DNA from: JAYEHL01 sp041653935
Lineage (GTDB): Bacteria; Chloroflexota; Dehalococcoidia; E44-bin15
Assembly: GCA_041653935.1 (NCBI GenBank)
Contig: JBAZEO010000007.1
Location: forward strand, 1 to 64,000
DNA length: 64,000 nucleotides
Direction of reading: 5' to 3'
Positions 6,644 through 14,260 of this stretch are shown piece after piece (within the stretch, counting starts at the first letter, position 1; each line of letters opens with the position of its first letter). The position numbers and the translations under genes are program-made. The notes under the pieces were generated by a model, which saw only the letters and a list, made by a program, of their open reading frames with translations, did not search any database and was not told the DNA's origin.

Positions 6644-7382
6644 ATGCCATATAAGGACAAGGAAAAAACGCCGCGAACATGATAAACAGTGGAGAGACAA
6701 CAATCGTGAAAAGATAAGGAAATATCAAAAGAAATATAGAGATAATAATCCCGATAAAATAAAAGAGAGGTTGAGGGTTTACCGAGATACTCACTTACAA
6801 GAAATGCGGGAATATTCAAAACGTTGTCGGGAAGCACATCTAGATTGCATCAAAGAACGCCAGAGGTGTTATCGCGAGGCAAATCGTGAACGCATAAATG
6901 AATCGCGAAAACGTTGGCGCAAGTTACATTCCGAACAATATAATAAAAAACATTGCGAAGAATCGAAATGTTACCGGAAGGCACACCCAGAACAAAATAA
7001 GCTCTGGCGCAAGGCACATCCAGAGCGAATTAAAGAATATACGAGGCGTTATCATGAGTCGCATCCTAATAATTATCGCAATTGGCAAAAGGCAAACGCT
7101 GATATATGCCGAGCAAACAATCATCGCAGGCGGGCCAGGTTCACAGAAGTAGAAAATACTCTTACTGTCAAAGAATGGCAAATCATAAAAGATACTTATA
7201 AGCACAAGTGTGTCTACTGCGGCAAGAAGCTGAAGAACCTGACGATGGATCATGTCATACCAATCTCGAAAGGTGGAGGGCATACCAAGGAGAATGTAGT
7301 GCCCGCTTGTAAGTCATGTAATTCTCGTAAGCGAGATCGTGAAGCACCCGCATTTCAGAGAGCGTTATTATACGCTGAATAA
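6644..7382 (+). CDS. HNH endonuclease with repetitive basic N-terminus; frameshift near start
   Basis: The C-terminal 70 residues hold an HNH nuclease: CVYCGKKLKNLTMDHVIPISKGG then N and CxxCN, with two zinc CxxC pairs. The N-terminal 150 residues are a long repetitive charged region of (Y/W)RxAHPE-type units, typical of free-standing phage HNH genes. AGAGGTAG supports ATG 6644, whose product begins MPYKDKEK. That frame meets TGA after 12 codons, and the nuclease body is in another frame entered only after removing one A from the A6 run near 6663-6668. The alternative ATG 6639 is in frame but touches the ribosome site. Either a one-base indel or weak initiation at 6639. Confidence 0.8.
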
Positions 7383-7393
7383 GGAGTGGAAAT

Positions 7394-7636
7394 ATGAGAT
7401 GTAAAACTTGTGAAAACACCATCCAGAATGTACCGGCGCACCTGCGGGATGCTGCGACCTGGATATGCCATCGGTGCTCGTGCAGCGACCATACGACTGT
7501 AGTTGCCGCAATGGTCAGGGCGGATGAGATAGAGGCCGACAAGCATCGCCACAATGGCAAAAAGCGCGGCAAGCCGATAACTATTGCGCCGAGAGGTGCA
7601 GGGATACCGACGTGTAGGCCGAGAGGAAAGGTATGA
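7394..7636 (+). CDS. Small zinc-ribbon hypothetical protein (80 aa)
   Basis: GGAGTGG precedes ATG 7394. CKTC near the N-terminus and CHRCSC about 22 residues later form a likely zinc ribbon. The C-terminal part is basic (KHRHNGKKRGKP and a final PRGK). It overlaps the next start. Probably nucleic-acid binding, by composition only. Confidence 0.6.
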   Translation: MRCKTCENTIQNVPAHLRDAATWICHRCSCSDHTTVVAAMVRADEIEADKHRHNGKKRGKPITIAPRGAGIPTCRPRGKV

Positions 7637-7833
7637 AATATACAAAAGCAAAACTTGAGAGGATGTTGTCACTCCTACTTGATCGTTCGGTATTCATACC
7701 TTGTAAGCATTGTATTTGCAGCGATGACAAAGGTCACTGTGAATATCTTTTTGCTGGGTCTTGCCCGCAGTCTATTTGCGCCAAACTTGAAAGACTGGCT
7801 GATGAAGCGGCGAAGAAAGGTGGTGTGAAATAG
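7633..7833 (+). CDS. Small Cys-cluster protein, paralogue of 4311 (66 aa)
   Basis: Same architecture as the product of 4311: an N-terminal helix (KAKLERMLSLLLDRS), then CKHCICSDDKGHC, then CPQSIC and a KLERL helix. The spacing CxxCxCx6C and later CxxxC is kept while other residues differ, pointing to an old duplication and a functional metal site. Confidence 0.65.
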   Translation: MKYTKAKLERMLSLLLDRSVFIPCKHCICSDDKGHCEYLFAGSCPQSICAKLERLADEAAKKGGVK

Positions 7834-7834
7834 A

Positions 7835-8059
7835 ATGCGAATCGTTATAGATGGCACAGAGATTGGTTTTGCCATACAGACGAAAGATGATCTCGTGAAG
7901 TGTATCGAAGAGTGTAAAGATAGGGTTGTGAATGAGATATATAGCAATCTCTCAAACGAAGAAATACGTGACGTTCTCGTATCGAGCGAATACCGTGTGG
8001 GAGAACGCTTGATAATGGAAGCAGGCAATAGATTAATGGAAGGTGGTGTGAAAAAGTGA
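7835..8059 (+). CDS. Hypothetical protein (74 aa)
   Basis: Starts two bases after the previous stop and overlaps the next gene as GTGA. Acidic, helical, no motif recognised. Confidence 0.55.
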   Translation: MRIVIDGTEIGFAIQTKDDLVKCIEECKDRVVNEIYSNLSNEEIRDVLVSSEYRVGERLIMEAGNRLMEGGVKK

Positions 8060-8235
8060 GCATTAAGGAAAGAGGCTTTGCCTCAATGGACGCGGATAAG
8101 CAGCGCGAGATAGCGCGTAAGGGCGGTCGATCCGCGCATGAGAAGGGAACGGCCCATGAGTGGGACAGTGAGGAAGCCAAGGCAGCCGGACGTAAGGGCG
8201 GCGAAGCGAAGAGAGCCAAGAACGGTACGGCTTAA
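8056..8235 (+). CDS. KGG-motif stress-type protein (59 aa, GTG start)
   Basis: GTG 8056 overlaps the upstream TGA. The product contains two ARKGGRSAH / AGRKGGEAK repeats, the KGG signature of small hydrophilic stress-induced proteins (PF10685-type). Such proteins are usually host-encoded and associated with desiccation or general stress; in a phage they are sometimes carried as accessory genes. Highly charged and probably disordered. Followed at once by a T8 run. Confidence 0.75.
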   Translation: MSIKERGFASMDADKQREIARKGGRSAHEKGTAHEWDSEEAKAAGRKGGEAKRAKNGTA

Positions 8236-8243
8236 TTTTTTTT
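8213..8243 (+). terminator. Weak intrinsic terminator
   Basis: GAGCC (8213-8217) can pair with GGCTT (8229-8233), followed by eight T residues at 8236-8243. The stem is short and overlaps the end of the KGG gene, so efficiency is uncertain. Confidence 0.4.
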
Positions 8244-8280
8244 GGCACTAAGGTTGAGGCTGTGGGTGTGGGTGTGGAAA

Positions 8281-8550
8281 ATGAGTGATTGTACGCGTTG
8301 TGGTAAATGTTGCCGCGAAGAAGTCTGTTTTATAGGGAGAATGGCATTGCTCTCAGATAAAACACCTTGCCCTGCGCTGTATCAGGAAGGTGACGGAAAA
8401 TATTCATGCGCATTTGTCTCTTTCGAGAGGGATATGGGAGTGGAGCCGTTAATAGCTGAAAGCCTTGGTATCGGTAAGGGATGCACCTACAATTGTGAGT
8501 TTGTAGAACTTGAGCAGCATGGACAAATAGCACTTAGTATTGATTGTTGA
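8281..8550 (+). CDS. YkgJ-type cysteine-cluster protein (89 aa)
   Basis: From ATG 8281 the protein begins with a CTRCGKCC signature, then C, a CPAL segment, two more cysteines and C..C near the end. This CxxCxxCC pattern is typical of the YkgJ/UPF0153 cysteine-cluster family, thought to bind metal or an iron-sulphur centre. The longer frame from 8242 is Trp/Leu-rich with no support. It is the last gene before promoter P2. Confidence 0.65.
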   Translation: MSDCTRCGKCCREEVCFIGRMALLSDKTPCPALYQEGDGKYSCAFVSFERDMGVEPLIAESLGIGKGCTYNCEFVELEQHGQIALSIDC

Positions 8551-8577
8551 CGGGCGGCGGGAGCGGTCAGGAAATGC

Positions 8578-8607
8578 TTGACAGTTGAGCGCGGGATGCG
8601 CTAAAAT
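8578..8607 (+). promoter_or_regulatory. Sigma70 promoter P2 for structured RNA 2
   Basis: TTGACA at 8578-8583 and TAAAAT at 8602-8607 with 18-base spacing. The predicted start is near 8613, at the foot of helix A. Confidence 0.8.
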
Positions 8608-8612
8608 ATATG

Positions 8613-8775
8613 TAGCGAATAGAAGGACGGTTTAAGGATGAGCCGCTTTTTTAATGTAAAATTTAATATTAGTCATGCCATTACACCTGAGATAGTAGTG
8701 GCATTCAATGGCGAGTTTGCAGAACCTCCTTCTATTCGCGTATTAGGGCGGCTCATTGCAGACTCGCCTTTATTT
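8613..8775 (+). ncRNA. Structured RNA 2, interleaved three-helix pseudoknot
   Basis: Helix A: 8615-8627 with 8727-8739, 13 perfect pairs. Helix B: 8638-8646 with 8748-8756, 9 perfect pairs. Helix C: 8710-8721 with 8757-8768, 12 pairs with one G-U. Hairpin D: 8675-8682 with 8697-8704. Order and spacing match RNA 1. Shared linear motifs include ATGAGCsGC followed by six T, AATGGCGrGyTTGyA, and GCGGCTCA with TGCAG. Helix A is different in sequence from RNA 1 yet fully paired. It precedes the replication initiator gene. An ATG frame (8638-8808) crosses it; see the findings. Confidence 0.82.
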
Positions 8776-8800
8776 ATTGTACGGGTGTGGGGGTTAAGGG

Positions 8801-9646
8801 ATGGCTAGGAAAAGAATGATTGATCCTTCGATATGGGATGATGAGGATGTGGGATCGCTTTCAGATGGAGCATTTAGAGTTTTTGTTGCCTGCTTTTCAA
8901 ATGCGGATGATGAGGGACGCTTAGAAGCATCCCCTCGGAGAATTAAGGGAATTGCATTTGGTTTTAAGGATTCAGTAACAATTGAGGATGTCGAGAATTA
9001 TCTTTTGGAGTGTGCGAATGGTATCCGATCATTCGTCTACTATTCGTCGAATGATCGTCGAATAGTAGAATTACGAAACTGGCACACTTATCAAAAAATA
9101 GACCGTCCCCAAGCTTCAAAGTTACCTAAATACGATGAGAATTCGGTAATCGTCGAACGTTCGACGAATGATCGACGAATGATCGACGACCGTTCGTCTG
9201 TAATAGAAAAGAATAGAATAGAACAGAATAGAAGTAGTAGAAGTGCCGCAATTGCTTTCGATGCTAGCGTACCAGGAGACCCGGACAACAACCCCCACTC
9301 TTGTTTTATACAACTTATAAACATACACCCGACGGGAGCCGACACCCAAGGTATATCCACATGTATGAAACTTCACGGCAATGAGATAACCATCGAGGCC
9401 ATCCGCGAAGGAGGATTACAAGGTAAAGACCGTTGGAGTTATATAGCAAAGGACATTCTGCCAGGGATTATTGAGGCGCATAAACAATCCGAACTCAATG
9501 ATTATACCGCCGATGGCACATACAAGCCGCGCAAACCGTCACCAGGCATGAAGTTAGTTGAAGCTAATTTAGAGTTAGAACGAAAGCATCTTGCGAGATT
9601 GGAGGCTAAACGTCTTGAGCAGCAAGAAAAACGCGACACCGAATGA
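8801..9646 (+). CDS. Replication initiator / replisome organiser (281 aa)
   Basis: The N-terminal 110 residues follow the phage replication-initiator pattern: KRMIDPSIWDDEDV, then a winged-helix-like SNADDEGRLEASPRRIKGIAF, then a short strand and the RNWHTYQKIDRPQASKLP motif. Such proteins bind the phage origin and hand over the helicase. The DnaB-type helicase gene follows immediately (overlapping), which fits. The middle of the gene holds iteron-like DNA repeats and an A-rich tract (9028-9238). The C-terminal end is a charged helix. No primase or helicase motif is present. Confidence 0.8.
   Translation: MARKRMIDPSIWDDEDVGSLSDGAFRVFVACFSNADDEGRLEASPRRIKGIAFGFKDSVTIEDVENYLLECANGIRSFVYYSSNDRRIVELRNWHTYQKIDRPQASKLPKYDENSVIVERSTNDRRMIDDRSSVIEKNRIEQNRSSRSAAIAFDASVPGDPDNNPHSCFIQLINIHPTGADTQGISTCMKLHGNEITIEAIREGGLQGKDRWSYIAKDILPGIIEAHKQSELNDYTADGTYKPRKPSPGMKLVEANLELERKHLARLEAKRLEQQEKRDTE
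9028..9238 (+). other. Candidate replication origin inside initiator gene
   Basis: TTCGTCGA or its complement TCGACGAA, exact or with one or two changes, recurs about eight times in two clusters (9028-9066 and 9150-9200), partly as palindromes. It is followed by a purine-rich, A-rich tract at 9201-9238 with repeated GAATAGAA. Iterons plus an A-rich tract within the initiator gene is the arrangement of lambdoid origins. Function here is inferred. Confidence 0.6.
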
Positions 9647-11006
9647 AATAGCCTCTATGGGTTATGAACCTCCGAACAACATTGACGCGGAGCAATGCGT
9701 GCTTAGTGCAATGATGCTTGATACGAAAGCCATACCCGTAGTTGCTTCAATGATCGGAAAGAATGATTTTTACAGGCCAGCTCATGGAGAAATATACGAG
9801 GCTATTTGGGCGCTATTTCAAGAGAAAAAGCCCGCCGACACAATTATGGTTCAGGAGGAGTTGAGAAAGCGCGGCATCCTCGATGAATGCGGCGGACAAG
9901 AATATCTCATGGCGATAATATATCAGCTTCCTTCTTCATCAAGGGCGGAATATTATGCTGAGATCGTTAAGGACAAGTCTGAACTGAGGGAACTTGCCAA
10001 GCTCGGTCGTGAAATACATGCCGATTGTTTCTTGACCAACACGACCGCCGCCGAATCGAGGGAAATGGCGATAACAAAACTACTGTCACTCAATAACAAA
10101 ACAGCGCGTAGCGGACTCGTAAAAGTGGCTGAGGTCGTCACGGAGGTACATGAAGACATAGATAAAGCCGTCAGTGGTGAGAGTTTACCACTTGGACTAA
10201 TGACCGGTATCAGGTCGGTTGATTCTATCACCACAGGCTTACAGGTCGGCTTGAATGTCATCGCGGCAAGGCCAAGCGCCGGTAAAACCGCGTTGATGCT
10301 TCAGATAGCGCGTAATAATAATGTCCCTATTGCATTCTTCAGCCTTGAAACTACCGCAAAGCAACTCGTAAGGAGGCTTATCACGGCGGGAACGGGTGTA
10401 AGTAATTATCAGATGCGGCGCGGATTTCTCGACGAAGAAGAAATCAATATTGTTACCGACACCGTAAACACGATTTATAACATGCCATTCTATATTTACG
10501 ATAAAGGATGCGATATAAGCCGAATCATCGCTATGAGTAACCGCGCTAAACTCCAATATGGGATCGGCGCGGTAATGGTGGATTACTTACAACTCATCAC
10601 GACAAGAGGCAATTTCGGCTCGCGGGAACAGGAAGTGACCTATATAGCGCGTTCACTGCATGATTTGTCAATGCAGTTGGATATTCCAGTTATTGCCGCA
10701 AGTCAGTTAAAGCGACTACCCGAAGCGCGAAGAATGTCTAAACCATCCAAGGATGATTTACGCGAATCAGGTGAGATTGAAGCTGTTGCGTATTGTGTCA
10801 TCCTACTGCACAATCCTAAGCCTGAAATAGACGAAGGCAGTCCAAGGGATGCTTCTATTATAATCGCCAAATACAAAGACGGTACGACAAGCGATGTAGA
10901 TGTTAAGTGGGAGGGCAAGCGGATAACATTTTACGATATTGAAACCAGACACGAGGAGGATCAATCGGATGCAGAAGACAAGCGAACCGCCTATTGGCGA
11001 AAATAG
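9615..11006 (+). CDS. dnaB: DnaB-type replicative helicase (about 463 aa)
   Basis: ATP-dependent 5'-3' helicase of the phage fork. The N-terminal part matches the DnaB N domain (PPNNIDAEQCVLSAMMLD). The RecA-like domain has Walker A ARPSAGKTA near residue 218, the ETT segment after it, Walker B VMVDYLQLI near residue 320, and an ASQLKR sensor followed by DDLRESGEIE. GGAGG at 9601-9605 is spaced 9 bases from TTG 9615, so I choose that start; ATG 9657 is the fallback. The length is normal for DnaB. It lies directly after the initiator. Confidence 0.93.
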   Translation: MSSKKNATPNEIASMGYEPPNNIDAEQCVLSAMMLDTKAIPVVASMIGKNDFYRPAHGEIYEAIWALFQEKKPADTIMVQEELRKRGILDECGGQEYLMAIIYQLPSSSRAEYYAEIVKDKSELRELAKLGREIHADCFLTNTTAAESREMAITKLLSLNNKTARSGLVKVAEVVTEVHEDIDKAVSGESLPLGLMTGIRSVDSITTGLQVGLNVIAARPSAGKTALMLQIARNNNVPIAFFSLETTAKQLVRRLITAGTGVSNYQMRRGFLDEEEINIVTDTVNTIYNMPFYIYDKGCDISRIIAMSNRAKLQYGIGAVMVDYLQLITTRGNFGSREQEVTYIARSLHDLSMQLDIPVIAASQLKRLPEARRMSKPSKDDLRESGEIEAVAYCVILLHNPKPEIDEGSPRDASIIIAKYKDGTTSDVDVKWEGKRITFYDIETRHEEDQSDAEDKRTAYWRK

Positions 11007-11157
11007 CACACTCAAGCTGGTTATCCATACGCAGTTTGGGTTGATAACATTCGAGACTGACGACAAGGATGAGATTAACGCCGCTATTACAGCAATAGCG
11101 GACTGTCGGAGGGAACGGCAGAAGGGTTTGGATAGCAGGAAAGAGCAGGCAGCGTGA
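10969..11157 (+). CDS. Small hypothetical protein (62 aa)
   Basis: ATG 10969 lies just after GAGGAGGA inside the end of the helicase gene. The product is a short beta-rich segment (LKLVIHTQFGLITFETDD) with a charged helix. No family recognised. Confidence 0.55.
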   Translation: MQKTSEPPIGENSTLKLVIHTQFGLITFETDDKDEINAAITAIADCRRERQKGLDSRKEQAA

Positions 11158-11173
11158 ATGAAAGGATTGAGAT

Positions 11174-11647
11174 ATGAATAAATTGCAATACAAGCGATGG
11201 AAAGAGTTTGCTACCGGCATGGCAAAGAATTATCCGAATGCCACCGAGAGGCGTAGGCAAAGATTGCTGGCAGAGGTCAATAATTGGTTCGGTTGGCATG
11301 ATGACGGTAGTTGGAAATATTACGTTTCTTGGGATGTAAGCCGCAAGATTCATAAGGATGATAGGTATAGTGCTAATTTGTGTTGTGACATCTTCAAAGA
11401 ATCCTTCGAGAAATACAATCATTACGATGAGGACTGCGATCGTTACGAAGAAGGTAAATTTTGGACTCAGTTGGCTTGTTGTATTCGCGCCGGATTGGAT
11501 TGCGCCGCCGAGCCAAAAACAGGTGTTATTGGATTTACAATATCAGACCTAAAGAGTTTTTTCAATGAATCCATACCAAAGTGGATTTCAATATCGTTTG
11601 GCACAAATCTAAATAAATGTGACCCAAGCGAGAGTATTTGGCTTTAA
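11174..11647 (+). CDS. Hypothetical protein (157 aa)
   Basis: ATTGAG and ATGAATAAA begin the gene after a short gap. The product is Trp/Tyr/Asp-rich with several cysteines scattered, no membrane segment and no motif I know. Codon use resembles the neighbours. Confidence 0.6.
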   Translation: MNKLQYKRWKEFATGMAKNYPNATERRRQRLLAEVNNWFGWHDDGSWKYYVSWDVSRKIHKDDRYSANLCCDIFKESFEKYNHYDEDCDRYEEGKFWTQLACCIRAGLDCAAEPKTGVIGFTISDLKSFFNESIPKWISISFGTNLNKCDPSESIWL

Positions 11648-11703
11648 TGATAGTGGTTCATTACGAGAAAATGAGCAGGCGGATAGAAAGGAATTGAGCA
11701 AAT

Positions 11704-11955
11704 ATGATCTATGTGACACTAACGGACGCAGAAGGCCGGTTGGCTGGACGAATCACCTTATGGAATGACGGAACCGGCACGCCCGAAAAAGGAAACTACG
11801 TCTGCAAAATAATACGTAAAAGTGGAGATTTTATCCAAGTAAATATTGAGGGATTTGATCGAGTCAATAACGACGCGATAGACCTGCTACGCGAGGCGTT
11901 AAACGCAGGCGGCGTGAGGTCGGTGAGGATTGAGGAGGAGAAGCAAGATGGGTAA
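11704..11955 (+). CDS. Hypothetical protein (83 aa)
   Basis: GAAAGGAATTG precedes ATG 11704. A small beta-rich protein ending in a Glu/Lys tail, overlapping the next gene by eight bases. No family recognised. Confidence 0.6.
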   Translation: MIYVTLTDAEGRLAGRITLWNDGTGTPEKGNYVCKIIRKSGDFIQVNIEGFDRVNNDAIDLLREALNAGGVRSVRIEEEKQDG

Positions 11956-12934
11956 GACGAAAATCCCGTGGGTTAAGAACACTGATGGATCGCAAGGCGA
12001 AACGCTGAACGTTAATGTCGGATGCACACCGATAGCTTCAGGTTGTAGAAACTGTTGGAGTGAAGATTTGCATGAAAAGCGCCATAAAGCGTATCTCGCG
12101 GGTAAGCTCCAGAACTGCCCGCAGTATGCCAGGCCGTTCTCGACAATTCAGTTTTTTCCTGAGCGGCTGGAGATACCGCTTCGGCGCAGAAAGCCGACGA
12201 CATACTTCATTAATTCGGTCAGTGATCTGTTTCATCCTGACGTGCCGGATGAGTATATTGATGAAGTTCTAGCTCGCGTTTTACTTTGCCAGAGACATAC
12301 GTTCATAGTTCTTACTAAAAGAGTTGCGCGTATGCAAGAATACCTCTCGGATACTGAACGTATGGGAATGGTCTACCAAGAAGCTGATGACCATGTTTGG
12401 AGTGAAGGGATAAATCCATCCGAACGAAATAAAATGATGATTGAGCATACGCCTGAATCTGAAATTGAATGGCAGGGTGATATGGCATTCGGACTTCGGG
12501 AGGTATGGCCACTCCCGAACCTCATCCTCGGAACCTCGGTATCCACACAGCCCGAAGCAGACGAGAACATAAAATATCTACTCCAGATACCGGCTGCCTG
12601 CAGGATCGTGAGTATTGAACCGATGCTGGAGGCCGTGAATTTGATGAGGTTGGAAACAAGCACAGGATGGGTTAATGCATTATATGGTTTTTCGCAATAT
12701 GTTAGCCGCGGCGAATCACTCGACGGAATCATTTGTGGCTGTGAAAGTGGCAAGAAACGCCGACCGTTCAATGAGGACTGGGCGCGTCGATTGCGTGATG
12801 AATGTCACGCGGCAGGCTGCGACTTCTTCTACAAACAGGGAATTCAAGGCGGCAAGCTGGTTCGCATGCCTCTTCTCGATGGAGTACTGCACGACTCGCT
12901 CCCGTGGGTGGCGAAGGCGGAGGTATCCAAGTGA
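11948..12934 (+). CDS. DUF5131 (phage Gp37/Gp68-like) protein (328 aa)
   Basis: ATG 11948 follows GAGGAGAAGC. The protein has the family hallmarks: KIPWVKN near the start, VNVGCTPIASGCRNCWSE with three clustered cysteines, INSVSDLFHPDVP, and LTKR, then late motifs CGCESGKKRRPFNEDWARRLRDEC. DUF5131 proteins are common in phages; the clustered cysteines suggest an iron-sulphur or zinc site. A second metal-cluster enzyme of SPL type lies at 16539. The biochemical role is unproven. Confidence 0.85.
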   Translation: MGKTKIPWVKNTDGSQGETLNVNVGCTPIASGCRNCWSEDLHEKRHKAYLAGKLQNCPQYARPFSTIQFFPERLEIPLRRRKPTTYFINSVSDLFHPDVPDEYIDEVLARVLLCQRHTFIVLTKRVARMQEYLSDTERMGMVYQEADDHVWSEGINPSERNKMMIEHTPESEIEWQGDMAFGLREVWPLPNLILGTSVSTQPEADENIKYLLQIPAACRIVSIEPMLEAVNLMRLETSTGWVNALYGFSQYVSRGESLDGIICGCESGKKRRPFNEDWARRLRDECHAAGCDFFYKQGIQGGKLVRMPLLDGVLHDSLPWVAKAEVSK

Positions 12935-13275
12935 AAAAAGATAAATTGGAATGGCTCGCCCGACATTGGGCGGCGAAAATCGGTGTAAAGGTAAATCCAA
13001 TATCAATAGTCCCGATGCTTGGCAAGTGGGCATCAATATCCAGTCGTGGATTAAAACTAAATATTGATCTATTGAATACTCCGCGAAAATTATGCGAATT
13101 TGTGATTGTCTATGAACTTGTGCGATCCATACATCCGCATAATAAATTATTCAATGCGTTCATGCTCACCTATATGCCTGATTGGGAACGCCGTAGGGAT
13201 CAGCTTGATAATATCGGAGCACAATGCCCTGATAAGGTGGAGAAGGCGGAGGTAGTAAATCATGGCATGTGCTAA
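12931..13275 (+). CDS. DUF45/YgjP-like protein with degenerate zinc site (114 aa)
   Basis: GTG 12931 overlaps the previous TGA. The sequence follows the DUF45 (YgjP, SprT-related) layout: ARHWAAKIGVKVNPISIVPM, then KWASISSRGLKLNIDLL, then the helix that should carry HELxH, then MPDWERRRDQLD. Here the HExxH motif reads YELVR, so both histidines are replaced (Tyr and Arg), and the usual KWGSCSSRG is KWASISSRG. A zinc peptidase activity is therefore unlikely; it may be a binding or decoy version. Confidence 0.75.
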   Translation: MKKDKLEWLARHWAAKIGVKVNPISIVPMLGKWASISSRGLKLNIDLLNTPRKLCEFVIVYELVRSIHPHNKLFNAFMLTYMPDWERRRDQLDNIGAQCPDKVEKAEVVNHGMC

Positions 13276-13495
13276 GCGAGAGCGTACAGGTAGTTGCGGA
13301 CATTATCAATGCCCATTTCCTGCAGTTAGTGGTTATGAATGTGTAGATATTTTCTGTGGCTATTGTGAGGTCGGTGAAGGTTGTGTTGATAAATGCGAGT
13401 GGAGCTGTGAAGCTGTAGATAGCGACAAAGCATTGGAAGCTGTTTATGAAGCATTTCCTGAATTGCGTGATGTTATACCGGAGGTAACCAAGTGA
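13262..13495 (+). CDS. Cysteine-rich hypothetical protein (77 aa)
   Basis: Eight cysteines in the first 50 residues (C at the start, SCGHYQC, ECVDIFCGYC, GCVDKCEWSC) followed by an acidic helix. Likely metal binding. The start overlaps the upstream gene. Unknown function. Confidence 0.6.
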   Translation: MACAKRERTGSCGHYQCPFPAVSGYECVDIFCGYCEVGEGCVDKCEWSCEAVDSDKALEAVYEAFPELRDVIPEVTK

Positions 13496-13581
13496 AAACA
13501 CAAATGACGTACGCGCACGAACTGGCACTATGTGGTCTCCGCAGGATAGCAGAACGCGAAGGATGGAGAAAACAATGTTGA
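13492..13581 (+). CDS. Micro-ORF (29 aa, GTG start)
   Basis: GTG 13492 overlaps the upstream TGA after GGAGGTAACC, and its stop overlaps the start of the nuclease at 13575. The perfect ribosome site and double coupling suggest it is translated, possibly as a coupling leader. No motif. Confidence 0.45.
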   Translation: MKTQMTYAHELALCGLRRIAEREGWRKQC

Positions 13582-13979
13582 GCAAGCGTAGCGACCGGCC
13601 CAAAATATCTGAGAATGCGTTCCAAGCGCAATTTATTGATCTAGCTCGTCAATTGGGTTGGAGGGTAGCGCACTTCAGGCCGTCGATAAATAGGCGCGGT
13701 AAGTGGTCAACCGCCGTGCAGGGTGATGGCGTCGGGTTTCCAGATAACATCCTCGTCAAAGGCAGTCGAATCATAGCAGCTGAATTAAAAAGTGAGGCTG
13801 GCAAACTCACACCGGAGCAACTTATATGGCTCAATGTGTTCAGGCTTACTGATGCAGAAGTCTATGTATTTAAGCCGTCCGACTATGACAACATCGTTGA
13901 GATATTGAGGCATAAGCCGGATAACCGAACAATCCCAGAAATGATGATGGACGCGGCGGCGAAGCGGGGGCAGATGTAA
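13575..13979 (+). CDS. VRR-NUC nuclease (134 aa)
   Basis: Starts at ATG 13575. The central motif GDGVGFPDNILVKGSRIIAAELKSEAGKLTPEQLIWL carries the PD-(D/E)xK catalytic set of VRR-NUC enzymes: D of the GFPD motif, E and K of ELK. Phage VRR-NUC proteins act as structure-selective nucleases, probably on branched DNA in recombination or packaging. It is small and stand-alone, as usual for phage forms. Confidence 0.85.
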   Translation: MLSKRSDRPKISENAFQAQFIDLARQLGWRVAHFRPSINRRGKWSTAVQGDGVGFPDNILVKGSRIIAAELKSEAGKLTPEQLIWLNVFRLTDAEVYVFKPSDYDNIVEILRHKPDNRTIPEMMMDAAAKRGQM

Positions 13980-14260
13980 TGGATTTAATAGGCAACATAT
14001 TGTTTGGTGTAACCATAGTGTTTTTTATTCCAACCGTTGTCTTGATTTATATCTGGTTGCAAGATCGGAGGAGAATAACAACAGAGGCTGCTACTAAACT
14101 TACTTGCGAGTGTTGCAACTGCGGATGGATTGAGAGGCTCAATAGAGAATATGGGTTGAGTCTGGTTGGCACACAAGATTATATATGTCCACTATGCGGC
14201 AATAGGGGAGTTATTACAGAGAATAGACCGGCTGCGAACGGCGGAGAGGGCGAAGTCTAA
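13979..14260 (+). CDS. Single-pass membrane protein with zinc ribbon (93 aa)
   Basis: TAATG overlap with the upstream gene. One hydrophobic helix (about residues 5-27), then a basic stretch and a cytoplasmic zinc ribbon: CECCNCGW and ICPLCGN. Membrane-tethered nucleic-acid or protein binder by architecture; role unknown. Confidence 0.6.
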   Translation: MDLIGNILFGVTIVFFIPTVVLIYIWLQDRRRITTEAATKLTCECCNCGWIERLNREYGLSLVGTQDYICPLCGNRGVITENRPAANGGEGEV

